Source of the DNA: Rhizaria sp. SCN 62-66
Lineage: Eukaryota > Rhizaria, unplaced
Assembly: GCA_001724265.1 (NCBI GenBank)
Contig: MEDY01000086.1
Coordinates: forward strand, 1-64,000
Length of the DNA: 64,000 nucleotides
Reading direction: 5' to 3'
A program made the translations under genes and the position numbers. A model generated the notes under the pieces. That model saw only the letters and a list, made by a program, of their open reading frames with translations, was not told the DNA's origin and did no database searches. Shown in pieces: positions 10,448 through 21,651 of the stretch. Each line of letters opens with the position of its first letter. Position 1 is the first letter of the stretch.

Positions 10448-11575
10448 TCACTTCTTCTTCGCACCATCCTCCTCTTCGTTATCATCGTCATCACTGCTGT
10501 CAGAGAGGTCAATGCCGAGCGAAAACATGCCGGCGATCTTCGCCTTCTTCTCCTTGTCGCCAATCACCACGCTCTGGCTACTCGCAGCCGCGGCCGCAGC
10601 CGCAGTCGCTGTCGCATTCTTCGGATCAGTCGAGTCGGAGCCGGTCGCAGCGGCGGCGGCGGCGGCAGCGGCGGCTGCCTTGAGGCCCTCGCTGATGTTG
10701 GCGGCCACAGTCTGCCTGTCCCCCGCCCCGACCCCCTCCAGGTCCCTGCCGCCCGTGTCCTGTCCGAACCGCTTCCCCAAGTCCCTGAGCTCTTCCCTGC
10801 GGGCCTGCTCCGTGGCGGCTACGGCGGCCGCGGCGGCGTCGGCCTCTGCGTCCAGGTCCCCCGGGTGTGAACGCGGACACGTCGTCCCCCGCGTCGCGCA
10901 CGCCGCGCCGTACTGGCACGGCTTCGACCGCGCCTTCGCGCCCCCGCCCCCGCCGACGATGGGGCGGCCGGCGGGGAGCCCCGAAGCGGTGTCTGCGTGG
11001 CTGTGCGCGCTGCCGTCGGGACGGATGCGGTTCCCTGGCGCTGCGCGGTTGATTGCCGCAAACCGGGCGGACACGTCGGTCTGGTCAGTGGCAGACTCGT
11101 CGGCAATCCATTTGAGCAGCGCGCGCTCCGCCTCGACGTGCCGGATGCGGCGGCCCGACAGGTCGCGGCAGGATGAGAAATTGGTCGTCTTCTTGGCGCC
11201 GACCTTGCCCGTCGCGGAGCGCAGTTTTGCGCCGAAACCGCCCTTGCCGCCGCGCAGGCGGGACAGAACTGTGATCGTGACGTCGTCAAAGTCGCTGAAG
11301 TCGGGCGAGGGGACGCTTAGAGCGCAAACTGGGGAAAGGGAAGAAGAAGAGCTAGAGGCGTCATTGCTCCCGTTCTGGATGTCGTGCTTTGAGAGGCAGG
11401 AGCGAAGCGGGGTGTCCGCAGCTGCGGTCAGCAGAGTGGTGGCAAGTAGCAGAGACTGCGAATGGGCCGGAATCCCGTCGAGGCGCGTAATGGCGGTCTG
11501 CAAGTCGGCAAACGTGGCGTCGGCAGAGAGGTCGAGCAGAGCGACTCCGCCGCGCAGGCGGCGCACGAAAATCAT
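10448..11575 (-). CDS. SDE2: SDE2-like ubiquitin-fold pre-mRNA splicing / genome stability factor, 375 aa
   Basis: Single exon. The N-terminal ~110 residues form the diverged ubiquitin-like part, ending in RLRGG at 106-110. Immediately after comes KGGFGAKLRS and then TNFSSCRDLSGRRIRHV, the family signature. In characterised SDE2 proteins, deubiquitinases cleave after this Gly-Gly. The released part, starting with Lys (K111 here), joins the spliceosome and helps excise particular introns; the human protein also acts at replication forks. Residues 220-237 (C220, C226, C233, H237) form a CCCH-like cluster. The middle is Ala-rich and charged and the C-terminus is acidic then basic (SSDDDDNEEEDGAKKK). 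A second RRLRGG at residues 5-10 is odd but probably coincidental, since it lies at the very start of the fold. Stop is TGA. Length is close to the family norm, unlike its giant neighbours. Confidence 0.92.
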   Translation of the reverse strand: MIFVRRLRGGVALLDLSADATFADLQTAITRLDGIPAHSQSLLLATTLLTAAADTPLRSCLSKHDIQNGSNDASSSSSSLSPVCALSVPSPDFSDFDDVTITVLSRLRGGKGGFGAKLRSATGKVGAKKTTNFSSCRDLSGRRIRHVEAERALLKWIADESATDQTDVSARFAAINRAAPGNRIRPDGSAHSHADTASGLPAGRPIVGGGGGAKARSKPCQYGAACATRGTTCPRSHPGDLDAEADAAAAAVAATEQARREELRDLGKRFGQDTGGRDLEGVGAGDRQTVAANISEGLKAAAAAAAAAAATGSDSTDPKNATATAAAAAAASSQSVVIGDKEKKAKIAGMFSLGIDLSDSSDDDDNEEEDGAKKK

Positions 11576-12009
11576 ACGGATATCCGTGATAGCAACGATC
11601 TAGCGTCGCAAAAGTGATGTAAAAGTGAAGCTAGGTTTGCTTTAAAACGTATAACAACTGTCTTGTTTCCGTTTGTCGATCGAAATCTGCAGGGTGCTTC
11701 TGGCAAGATAGCGCTCAATGAAGGGACTTTTGGGAGGCTCTTTCGGACCATTAGACTTTGTGTCACAGAAAAAGCGTATGTGGTGGGAATGAAATACGTC
11801 ACTGGGACTTGTAGCAACAGGTTTATAATGTATTTATATCAAGTGATAACAGCAACAGTGCATTGAAAATCCACGAACTCAGCGTTATTATCCCGCCAAA
11901 CCGGCATCTATGGCCCCAAATCTTCGCAAGTAAAGTGCATACGCCCCTTGACTGCGAAACCCAAGTCTTAAGCAGACGAGTACAGTAAGAATCCAGCTGA
12001 CATACGCTC
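11576..12009. other. Spacer between SAXO4-like gene and SDE2-like gene
   Basis: 434 bp between two minus-strand genes. AT-richer than the exons. It should hold the SDE2 promoter and the 3' end of the SAXO4-like gene. I see no further gene and no strong motif. Confidence 0.5.
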
Positions 12010-13882
12010 TCACATGGGCAGCGGCTGCGGGTGGCGCACAAAAGTGCGGTCATACGTGGTCTGGACGGGCGCCAGCAGCACCTGGGGCTGCGGCCGCGTC
12101 GCCCTAAAAGGATTACTCCTCTGCTCGACCGTCACCGCAAACTGACTCTGCGTTGCGCTAGCGCTGGCAACAGGGTCAAACCCGTCGTTGTTGTAGTTAT
12201 TCGTCACCACAACACTGGTACGGTTCGCCGTCAGCGTCTGCGCCAGACTCTTGCTTTCCTTGCCGGGCCGCTGCTGGAACTCCGGGTCCTGGAAGCTGGC
12301 TTTATAGACCGATGCCGGCGTGGCCTCGCTGAAGGGCGCTGCCCCGCTGTTGATGGGCGCCACGCCCTCGATGCGCGAGTGGCCGTGAACGCTCTCGCCC
12401 GTGAAGGTCGACCCGAAGCGTGACGCCGCCAGCGCGGTCTTCTCCTCGCGGCTCAGAGGCACCTCGCGCTGAGACATGAGGCGTGTCTGGCCCGAGGGAA
12501 AGTGACCGTGCTGCCACCCACCGGTACCCACGGTACCCATGGAGCTGCCGTAGAGCGCGGGCGGGGCGCGCTGCTGGTTGCCAGCGTAGACCTTGCTGTC
12601 GTTCGTCCCAGTGCCCTTGCAGGGGGGATCAACCGGGATACGAGCGAAGCCGCTTTGGCTAGGGATGGTGCGCTCGTAGGGCGGCAGACCGCGCCGGGCC
12701 TCGGCGGCCGCAGTGAGCAGGGGCGCGGTGGCGATCTCGGCAAAATACGTCGTCGAGTACGCCGGCTTGTACGTGGAATCCTGAAGTGAACGGAGAGAAA
12801 GGCGAAAACAAGCGCGGAGAAAAAACAAGGTGAAAATACAAAAATGATGAAAACTCCGTGATGACATGATGAAGAGCGAAAATTGCGCAATGAGAATATG
12901 TGAAACAGATCATCTATCATAAATTTAACACGTATGAAGAATATATATGTGGTCACATCTCTGTTTTAGTGCTCACTCTGGAAGGGATGAGAGCGTACCT
13001 GGCGCGCCTCGTATTCGGCCTGCTCGGCCGTCAGCACGGGCGGGAACGACACAGCCTGCGCCGCATTGAGCGTGTATCCGGTCTCCGCGCCTCCGGCGGC
13101 GCGGTAATCGTCGATGGTGGGGACGTAGCCGCGCAGGGAGGAGCGGGACGGGTCGGGGTAGGAAAGCGCAGTGTTGGTGGCGTAGGCCCACGCCGGCGCC
13201 GGGGCGCGGGCGGGGTTGGCGACCTGGTCCGCAGTCAGGGGCAGGTCCTTGGAGGTGAGGTAGTCGCTGATAGGCTTAAAGACGTTGCGGCGCGGCGGCA
13301 TCGAGTAGCGCGCAGCGGCAGCGGCGTGGGCAGTGGCTTGCAGGGAGTCGGTCGAAGTGCCACGTGTCGCCTGCGTCGTCGTACAACACAAAGCAAGATA
13401 TTTCACAGTAAATATAGACACAGCTCAGTTAGTATGCTTGCTCATTGGTGACGATCAAAAGGAAGCGTGTTATGATGAAGTTTTAGTTTGATTTTCGTTG
13501 ATATAGCTGGGCAAAACGTATGTTTAGTGAAACGCCACATGACTGAGATATGGTTGTAGGTGAGCGCCAGTTCGGAACTCGTATGAGACTAAAGGAGACT
13601 GACACTGCAATGCAAGGCAGGGTAACGTACGTCATGCGGCAGGTTCTCCTTCACGGCGTCAAGCGCGGTGCTAAAGGGACGGTTATTGAGCGCGTAGCCG
13701 GATACAACCGCGCTCTGGCCAGCAGTGGCGAAAGGGCGGCCGCCGGAGCGCGCCTGCTGCTGTTGCTGCAAATGGGCCGCAGGGCCGCCGGGGCCGTGGC
13801 TCTCGGCGTAGGTGGTGCGGTAGTGGTCCATCATGTCCCCGCTGGCGGGCTTGGAGCCCACGCGAAGGGGCTGAGAGCTCAT
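12010..13882 (-). CDS. Probable axonemal / ciliary microtubule protein, SAXO4 (PPP1R32)-like, 464 aa
   Basis: Three exons (13882-13631, 13370-12999, 12780-12010), both junctions in phase 0, give 464 residues ending in TGA. The protein is Pro/Tyr-rich, with short repeated blocks rather than a globular fold: YRTTY at 21-25, SGYALNNRPF at 61-70, TGYTLNAAQ at 181-189, YKPAYSTTYFAE at 212-223 and YERTIPSQSGFARI further on. Blocks of the type (S/T)GYxLNN and YxTTY recall SAXO4/PPP1R32 and other microtubule-inner or microtubule-binding ciliary proteins, which lie along axonemal doublets. No transmembrane segment or enzyme motif. It would imply a flagellated cell. The family assignment is by motif resemblance only; the exon structure is more certain than the name. 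Confidence 0.6.
12781..12998 (-). other. Intron 2 of the SAXO4-like gene (218 nt)
   Basis: Donor CCAG|GTACGC and acceptor TTCAG|GATTC on the minus strand, phase 0, AT-rich. Splicing joins ...YEARQ to DSTYKPAY. Confidence 0.87.
13371..13630 (-). other. Intron 1 of the SAXO4-like gene (260 nt)
   Basis: Donor TGAC|GTACGT and acceptor CGCAG|GCGAC on the minus strand, phase 0. Splicing joins ...ENLPHD to ATRGTSTD. Confidence 0.85.
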
Positions 13883-14298
13883 GGCAGGCTGGACGCTTGG
13901 TGAGCTCTGCAGGCGGACGGAGGCGGAGAGAAACGCAAGGTATGGTAAGCAAAGGTGAACTGTAAGAAAATGTAGAGTAAATTTTTAAATAAAACACACC
14001 GATAATTAATCGCTGTGTAGGCCACTAGCCATTTAACGGAAATTTCACCCCGCTATTACCACTGAAACATGTCTCTCATCGTAACGGCTGGATCGCAGTC
14101 GGGTCTCGTCTCTGTCTCGTTTGTCGGTCTCGTGTCCGGCCGACGATGACACTGCAGAGAGGGGCCTCTCGAGAAGTTCTTTCGGTCAGATCTCCACCGA
14201 GGCAGAACGACCGCCAGCACTCGTAAATGATGTTGAATCCCGTAGAACTGTGTCGTTATTACTACTATTTCTTGTGATTTAATTCCAGTCTGCGATAT
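13883..14298. promoter_or_regulatory. Divergent promoter region between SAXO4-like and ChaC genes
   Basis: 416 bp between two gene starts that point away from each other. It must supply both promoters unless 5' exons lie elsewhere. The middle (13980-14060) is AT-rich, including AATTTTTAAATAAAA-like sequence. No specific factor site can be assigned. Confidence 0.5.
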
Positions 14299-15360
14299 AT
14301 GCCTCGCCAGACAGCCCAACACGCAGCCCACGCTCACCGTCTCCCCACACTCACTCCCCACATGCTCCTGCAACGCTCCGCCCGCTTCAACCACGCCCGC
14401 AGCGTAAACCCTTACGCACCCTCCCTCAAAACAACCTGTTGCACCCCGCTGCACTTACCTCGCCGCACAACTTGGTCTCTACTCAGCCTGGCCCCCACCA
14501 GCGCTCGCAGTCTCACTCGTCTGCACGCCGCCGGTGACACGATGCAATCCGCCGCCGCGCTAAGCTCGCCCGTGGACTCGACGACCGCGGCCGTGACGGC
14601 GGCGCTGGCCCCGCCGCCGGCCTCGCCCTCAGGCGCCTACGGCTCCGGCCTCAGCACCGGGGACGGTCACAACACGCCCGTCGTCGCTGTCCCCACCACC
14701 GCAAACGCCGCCAACTCCGCCAAGCCGACGCCTCCGACCGCGACGGCGCCGGTGACTGCGCCGACCAACACGTGGGTGTTCGGCTACGGCTCGCTGATTT
14801 GGAAGCCCGACTTCAAGTACACGGAGCGGCGTGTCGGCTACATCAAGGGCTTCAAGAGGCGCTTCTACCAAGGCTCTACTGATGTACGTCCCCCTCCACA
14901 AAACAAGATATATCTCGCCACAATTAGGCCTTATAGCAATGCCACTCTGCACCATGGTGCATTATAATATTTTTTATCTAGATCATATTTTTTTATTCTA
15001 CATCTCTCTCATCTTCTGCGATTTATACCCTCTTTATTGATCTTGACCTCGCAGCACCGCGGCACCCCCGAGTACCCCGGCCTCGTCGTCACGCTGCTGC
15101 CGAGCTACGCGCCCGACCCCTTCGACAGCGAGATGTCCGACCTTCTCGCGTCGCCGCAATGCCCCGAGGGGCTGTTGGAGACGTTCGCGGCCTTCACCGC
15201 TGCTGCGACGCCGCCCCCGCTGCGCGCCGCGGCTCGGGCCAAACTGATGCAGATCCTCAGTACAAACGCGCTGCCGCCGCGGAGTGTTGAGGCGCTGCTG
15301 TCCTGCATCAACACCATGAATAACAGCAACAGCACTGCTTCAGTAGGCAATGGCTACAAC

Positions 15361-15392
<32 letters not shown>

Positions 15393-16489
15393 CAACAGCA
15401 GCAGCTATAGTCGTGGTATTGGCAACGCGGGTCTCGTCAGTGCAGGACTCAACCGGAGCGCGAGCCTCAACGGCATCGCCACTGCTAGCAGCGCTGCCAA
15501 TAACCCGTTTCCTAACACTATCAGCTGCAACACCGCTGGTTTGGCGACGGCCACTGGCGGCAGCGGCGGCGGCGGCTGTGCCAGCGGTGCTGCGAATGGA
15601 GGTAACGGCCCCCCGTGCTTTTCCCCCGAGTCGGCAGCGGCGGTGACGACGGCGGCCGCTGTGCTGGGGGGCCATGGCAGCAACAGCAACGCGCTCTCAA
15701 ACAACAACGGCGTCAGCATAAGTGCGGAGACGGCGGAGACTCTGGCTGCGGTGGCGGCCGTCACTGCCGCCGTTCCTATGCGCGGCGAGTGCCCCTTAGC
15801 TTTCATGAGGGCCCCTTACACGGCCCCTTACACGGCCGGCAACGGCGGCGGGGGAACTTACCCTGGCGCGACAGCAAGTCTGGGGTCTCAGATGGGTCCT
15901 ATGCTGCCCGGTGTCAGCCCCATTCATACCAGCAACAACAACAACAACCACGGCCTGAACGTAGCCGGCGCCAGCTCCAGCGCTTACCCCACCAATGCCA
16001 GTGCTAATGTTGATCCAAGTGCGCGTGCGACTCAGTTCAATCGGTCCGCCAGTGACGGCATCGACGAAGACGACGAGGCGCTCTTTAAGTTAGGCCGCGC
16101 CGGAGGCGACCTCTTTGGCGCCGGCGCCGGCACTGGTGGCGCGGCTGCGGACAGCAATCTCAACGCTGGCGTTGGCAGCGGCGGCGTCGGCAACGGCGGC
16201 GGCGTAGGCGGGCTCAAAAGCGCTGAGCAGCTTCTCAGCAGTCTCGGCATTGACTTGGGTCACAATACGAGCTCGAGAGGAAGCGGCAACAACAACTCAT
16301 ATAGAAGCGCCAGTGTGTCCAGCCGTGACAACGACAACGGCAACAGTGGCGAGGGCGGCTTAACTTTTGACTCTGGCGGCTTAGCTTTTCAGCGGTGTGA
16401 CCAACAGCTTCAGTGTGGTTTAGTTAAGTCGCTGCTGCCACAGTCCTTGTCACCCTCACAGTCGCTGGCCGCCCAGCCACAGCTGCAGT

Positions 16490-16521
<32 letters not shown>

Positions 16522-19500
16522 GGTGTAAGTGCCAGTGCGAAGCTGAGTTCGATTGTTGTAAATACCCAAGATCAGCAGCAGCAACAGCACAGTCCTGAAC
16601 TGACGAGTCCCTGGGTTGTCAGTCCCTTAGATCCAAGCACCCCAATCCAGCCCTCGGCGTCCAAGTACCCCCTTAGAGACCCTACAGTCGAGGACAAGAG
16701 GACGCATGGTCTAGCTGTTGACGTGAACAACAATACCAGCAACCCGAGTAGTGCGATCTCTGTCGCGTCGGTGCCCAGTGTAAGTACCCCCTTGGACTCA
16801 GGGGCGACTCTAAGTACCCCCGGCTGCGGTGTAAGTGGACTCTCACTCGTCGTCACTCAAAACAACAACACCAGCAACAACAGCAGCAACAACGACAACA
16901 ACAACAGTCTCCTGATGACTGCTACTGCGGCTGCTGCGGCTGCTGTAACCACCCAACGTACCGACCCAACTGCGACTCTATCGGAGACGAAATCTGACTC
17001 TGCGCCGGCTGCTTTTGACCCTGTGAGCGCATTAGCTCGTGCAGGTGTGAAAGCGAGTGCTGCTGATGTTGCTGCTAACGCTGCTGAGAATGCTGTTGTC
17101 AATGCGACTGGGGATGCCACCACAAGTCCAGTGACCACGGTCTCGGTCACTGACTCGAGAACTGGCCAGACCGCTACTCTCGTCACTGCGACCCACGGTC
17201 ACGGTCACGGACAAAGCCACGATGCTGCTGCTGCTGCTGACTTGTCGAAGGTTGCTGCGGCTGAGACTGGGACTGGTGATGCTGCTGCTTCCGCTGCTCA
17301 CGGTCAGTCTGTGGGGGTGGTTGCTGCTCACGGTCACTCAGCTGTTCTCAGCACTCCTGCCGCACATAGTCATTTCACCTACCAGCCCCCCAACCCGTCT
17401 CCGCCCCTGTCCCTCCTCTACAACTCTGACTTGGTGGAGGTCTGCTACGGTGTGGCGTATCGCATCGACTCTAGTGACACGGACGCTGTCATGAACTACC
17501 TCATGAACCGAGAGAAATGCGGATATGCGTACGTCTAAACCACGCTAAAACATGAATTGACAGCCTATATCGTATTCACTCGCAGTGTAACTGTAATTTA
17601 TGGTGTACTACCGTATTTCAATGTCTTCCAATTTGTTTAAATTGCATATGTGCATATTCCTCACGTCTCGCGATGTTTTCCCAATTGCACTCCTTTGCTT
17701 TACACCTGCTAACACAGCTGCGAGGAAGTCAAAGTGTACTTTTGCGATCCCTGCCCCGGCGCCGACCGCGTGTGCGCAGAGCGTCTGCCGCGCTCAAGGC
17801 CCGGATCCCGCGCCGGGTCCCGCGCCCCGTCTCGTCCCGGCACGCCCAGGGCCTCAACACCGGGGCTGCCCATGGCCCTGAACGGCAGCAGCAGCAACAA
17901 CAGCAACAACAACAACAATACTGCGGGCACTTGCGTGGGTGGGGGCTATGCGCAGTCGCGGCTGTCTCTGTCATGCAAATTCGACATGAACAACAACAAC
18001 AACAACAACAACAATGTCACGAGTATCACAGGTACTGAGAATATTGCTGGGCAGGAAGTGAAGCCGCCCCTGGGCAAGTTTGAGTATGACTCACGCGTTG
18101 GCCAGGGCAGCTTCGTCAATGCTCTCCCGACAGGCAGCCCCAGTAGTAACAATAATAACATCAATAATGCATGTGCGAGCTCGAGCGATAATCTCACCAC
18201 GAATGGCAGTCTGAACGCTAATGTCGGCGTTAATATGGGGGGCGCTAGTACTGTAAGTGAGAGAAGCAACGCAGGCGGTGTGTTGCTAGCCCCGACGGCT
18301 ATTGCGACTGGTCCATGCCACAACAAGACCGCCATCATTGTCGGCTCTCCAGTCAGTGGCGCCCATAACAACACGCTCAATACGAGTCCGTCGCTCTCAG
18401 GCTTGAGCACCGCGGTCGGTGTAAGTAGCCAGTCCGGCGCGAGCTCCATCGGGCTAAGTACCGGCGTAAGGGGCTTCCTGCGCTCACAGTCTTCGTCGCG
18501 GCTCAAGTCCCTGCCGCCGCCGCCGTGTTTGTCGTCGTCGTCGTCCTCACTGTCGACGCATTCGTTCCATACGAGCATCAACGCGGCCAACAACAGCACA
18601 CTCACGAGCACCAGTGGTGCCAGCGGCATGGGTGCGCAGAACGCGTGCTCGAGTCCGAACTATTACAGCAACAGCAGCGGTAGCAGTGGGATCACTGGAG
18701 GTGGTGCCGGCTCCAACCCTGGCAACACGGTGTCTGTTGCCGCTGCCCCCGTCGTCTCCCCGTCCATGGCCGCCGCCAACGCTAATAGCTCCCCCCATAT
18801 CGCTGGCGCCGGCGGCAGTAGTAACGCGGTCATTGGTCTCGCGAACGGCCACAGCCGCAGCAACAGCGCTGCCGCGTCCCCCCTCGTCACGGGTGTCACG
18901 GGTACCGGTGCTGCTCACGGTCACTCGGCGGCGGCCGCTGCCCACAGTCACCTGTATAGCCACAGCCCCACACTGCCTGTGCCGGTGCCGGGGCCAGCGA
19001 CTGTGTCCAGCGCCGGCCGCTCAGTCGCTGGCTCCTTTGTTGGCTCTAGCGCTGGCGTTGGGATAGTCAGTCTTTCTAACACTGGCACTGGCGCGGGTGC
19101 GTTTGGATTGGCTTCGCCGAGCAACAACAGCAGCAATGCTACCACTATTCTGAATAGTAACAACAGCAACAACACTGCTACTGCTACGATGCGCGGTCTC
19201 AGTCCGAGCCACTGCCCTATCCCTCTACGGTTCCCGCCCACGACGACCACGAGTACCACGAGTATCGGGGGTACCGCGGCGCCAGCGGGTGCCGCGGGTT
19301 CCGGGAGCTATAACTCCGCCGCCGCTGTGAGCGTCAACAGCGGGGTATTGGGAGCCGCCAGCGGCAACCAAAGCCCGGTTCCACTGCCTCTGCCTGTGCC
19401 ACAGTCCCAGCAACAGCAGCAGCAGTTGTTGTCGTTGACCCAGGACCAGTCACCCGTCATCACAGCGTCTCCGTCTACCGCGGCCAACGGTGGCGGGGTA

Positions 19501-20445
19501 AGTTCCTCCTCTACCGCGGGCAATGTAAGTGGGATCCCGATGCCTAAGGGCCGGCCGCTCGCGGCAGCCACGGCTGCTGCTCTCCACCCCGCGATTGCGA
19601 CTGCAATTGGGAATGGGAATGGGAATGGGACGAGTGTGAATGGTGCAAGTCCTATCGTCGGCAGCCTGCAACAGGGCGCCTCGGCACCCACGCTGTCGTC
19701 CTCTGTTCTGCTCGCTAGCAACGCCAATGCGGCTACCGCCAACAGCAACGGCACCGGGAGCTCGAACGCGATCGGCTCAAACGCGAATGTCACGCTTAAC
19801 AGCACTAGCGCACTTTGCAAAAACAATAACAACGCACTGCCCCTCAACAGTCCTGTCAACAGCTACAGCAACAGCAGCAATAATGCGAACTACAACGCTA
19901 GTGCCGACAGTAAATGCTACTACCGCTCCACCGGCCAGATGTACTACCCGCCCTCGCCGGTGCCGCACAGCCACCAAGAGCGGCCGGGTCACACCCCCGC
20001 CGCCGTCTCACCCTGCATCATGGCCGCGCGCGCGGGCGTTGAGGTTCCTCTCACCTTTGCCACCACCACGCAGGCCGCGCGCGCCACTGCGGCTGCCGCG
20101 CAGGCCCATAGTACGGAGCCGGGGGGCGCGACGAGCGCGGTGGAACTGGAGGCGCACGTGACGTTCGCGCCGGTGCCAGAGTCGGACACTGTGATGGCCG
20201 TCTGCTGGCGCGCGAGCGAGGACAACGAGGAGTACACTGGCCCCGCGCCCGTGGACGAGCTGGCGAAGCGCATCGCGGCGGCGCGGGGCATGAGCGGGCC
20301 CAATGTCGACTATTTGGTGAACCTGGCACAGTCGCTGCACGGACTGGGCGTGCCGGACCTGCACGCCGACATGCTGTGCGCGCGGGTCAAGTACTACCGT
20401 GATATGGGACTCGTATCGCCCGATAAACTGCTCAACTTCCCCTGA
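14299..20445 (+). CDS. CHAC: ChaC-family gamma-glutamylcyclotransferase with two giant low-complexity insertions, 1,928 aa
   Basis: Three exons (14299-14883, 15055-17528, 17718-20445) give 1,928 residues. ChaC enzymes cleave the gamma-glutamyl bond of glutathione, releasing 5-oxoproline and Cys-Gly in the cytosol. Core pieces, in order: [14 protein letters not shown] at 159-172 (YGSL is the substrate-binding loop); [22 protein letters not shown] at 189-210; VCYGVAYRI...NREKCGY at 991-1018, with E1015 matching the catalytic Glu of the REKGGY motif in human CHAC2; CEEVKVYF from 1021; and [18 protein letters not shown] and [15 protein letters not shown] in the last ~84 residues. The ~6-residue and ~10-residue loops of CHAC2 are replaced here by about 780 (211-990) and about 808 (1037-1844) residues rich in Ser, Asn, Ala, Gly and Gln. 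All key residues are kept, so activity is plausible. Start is uncertain: the ATG at 14299 gives an Arg-rich leader that could target mitochondria; 14362 and 14542 are alternatives. Stop TGA. Confidence 0.93.
14884..15054 (+). other. CHAC: Intron 1 of the ChaC gene (171 nt)
   Basis: TGAT|GTACGT donor and CGCAG|CACCG acceptor, phase 0. Splicing restores STD-HRGTP, an invariant ChaC segment, which confirms the boundaries. Body very AT-rich. Confidence 0.95.
15100..17439 (+). other. Insertion 1 within the ChaC fold (~780 residues)
   Basis: It begins with about 70 residues of ordinary, probably helical sequence ([20 protein letters not shown]...). It then turns into Asn, Ser, Gly and Gln runs, including nine consecutive Gln near 16495-16521, and later Ala and His-Gly-His stretches. 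It carries several copies of the TAAGTACCCC and GGCTTAACTT words. Confidence 0.85.
17529..17717 (+). other. CHAC: Intron 2 of the ChaC gene (189 nt)
   Basis: ATGC|GTACGT donor and ACACAG|CTGCG acceptor, phase 2. Joins REKCGYA to CEEVKVYF, the strand that follows the catalytic Glu in ChaC proteins. Confidence 0.92.
17770..20190 (+). other. Insertion 2 within the ChaC fold (~808 residues)
   Basis: Mostly Ser/Asn/Gly/Ala low-complexity sequence with runs of Asn (17989-18015) and Gln (near 19409-19425). It replaces a loop of about ten residues before the last core strand. The final ~90 residues (from about 19918, [13 protein letters not shown]) are less repetitive. Confidence 0.85.
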
Positions 20446-21651
20446 GTTGTGCGGTGCGCGTGGGGGAGTCTGGAGCGCCACAGGCGGCACCACTCGGTCG
20501 ATGTGAGTATTCGGACTCGGATGCGGAAGACTTGCTGGTTAATCCTACTTGTAAAGATTATGTCTTTTTTGATTTTGTCTTTGTGATTTATATACTATGT
20601 ATCGACGCTTCTTAATAAATTGAATAACTATTTGTGATCAAGTCACTCGAAATGGAAAAAACAACAACATAATATGTGACTAGTGTCAAGTAACTGCGGC
20701 CTTATTTTTGCTCACAGCAGAATCACGTTACTTGTTTTGTGATCCCGGTCTACGTGTTATTTGTGAGTTGTGTGTGAATTGAAAGATTCAACTATTCGCA
20801 ATTCGGTGCTTTATATAGAACTTTCAGATATGAACTGTATTGTATCATCAGCCTATCACGTACTCGTGGAACATTGGGACTAATCGAAACTATGAAACTG
20901 GCAGAAATGCAACAAAACAAGAGCTATTAAAGAAAAAAACAGGGGGCTTAAAAATAAATACTCTTTGCCAACAGTCTAACACATTATTTGTTTCTTAAAC
21001 CGGCTGATTTCGACTTGAACATGCTCGCGAGGAGTGCGCTTGCACCACAACCACAATTGCAAATTGCGGTCCACACCGCTGGTCGAGAGCATGGGACTGG
21101 TCGGGGTTGTGGCGCCCAATCGATACCGTTGGGCATCACGACTAAATCGCAATGGAGGAAATATTATTAAAGAGGCCTGGCTTTGCGACTTGGAGAATGC
21201 TATTCATTTTGATGCAGTTGCATTTGACGGACACTATGGTGCATATCTCGCACATTTTTGCGACCCTCTCACTCCTCGACTCGCCCTTCACTCTCGCCTC
21301 CCACAGACTGCTCTCTAGTCCTCTTAACCTCCCCACAAAGAAGCCAACCGGCCGCGTTTTCCCACAACAGTGTGTGGTATTTTACCCGCATCGCTTCACA
21401 GGCGCGTCCTTGACACTCCGGCGTCCCCGTCAGCTTTTCTCCTCTCCCAGCCTGGCCCTTCGCGCCCTCCCGCCCCAGCGCGCTCGGTCTGCCCTGAGTC
21501 TCCACTGACTACCTGGTGGTGACTGTAACCCCGCTCGCCCCGTTACCCGCCGCCCCCGCGCCCCGCCACCCCCGCGCCCCCACAGTCCGCGCCCCGCCCC
21601 CGCCCCCGCCGCGACCGCGAGCCCCGCGACTGGACAGCGACCCCGTGCGCC
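20446..21651. other. Intergenic region between ChaC and VPS13
   Basis: The first ~200 nt are the probable ChaC 3'UTR. The middle is AT-rich with no gene. The last ~400 nt (about 21250-21651) are strongly pyrimidine-rich on the plus strand and are probably the VPS13 promoter and leader. Open frames here lack similarity to anything I recognise. Confidence 0.5.
20614..20619 (+). terminator. Candidate polyadenylation signal AATAAA for the ChaC gene
   Basis: AATAAA 169 nt after the TGA stop, inside an abrupt AT-rich stretch. The canonical hexamer is usual in many eukaryotes but its use in this organism is not shown. Confidence 0.5.

Noticed and set aside
10512-11603. Plus-strand open frame opposite SDE2
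   Set aside because: The minus-strand frame has the unmistakable SDE2 signature; the plus frame has none.
14056-14454. Minus-strand open frame of 132 codons in the divergent promoter
   Set aside because: It overlaps the 5' end of ChaC on the other strand and lacks any motif.
15350-16530. CRISPR-like or satellite array suggested by dense repeats
   Set aside because: The repeats are in-frame codon runs of Asn, Gln, Ala and Gly inside genes, with no regular spacers.
21152-21508. Plus-strand open frame of 118 codons before VPS13
   Set aside because: It spans the change from AT-rich spacer to CT-rich leader and looks like untranslated DNA.
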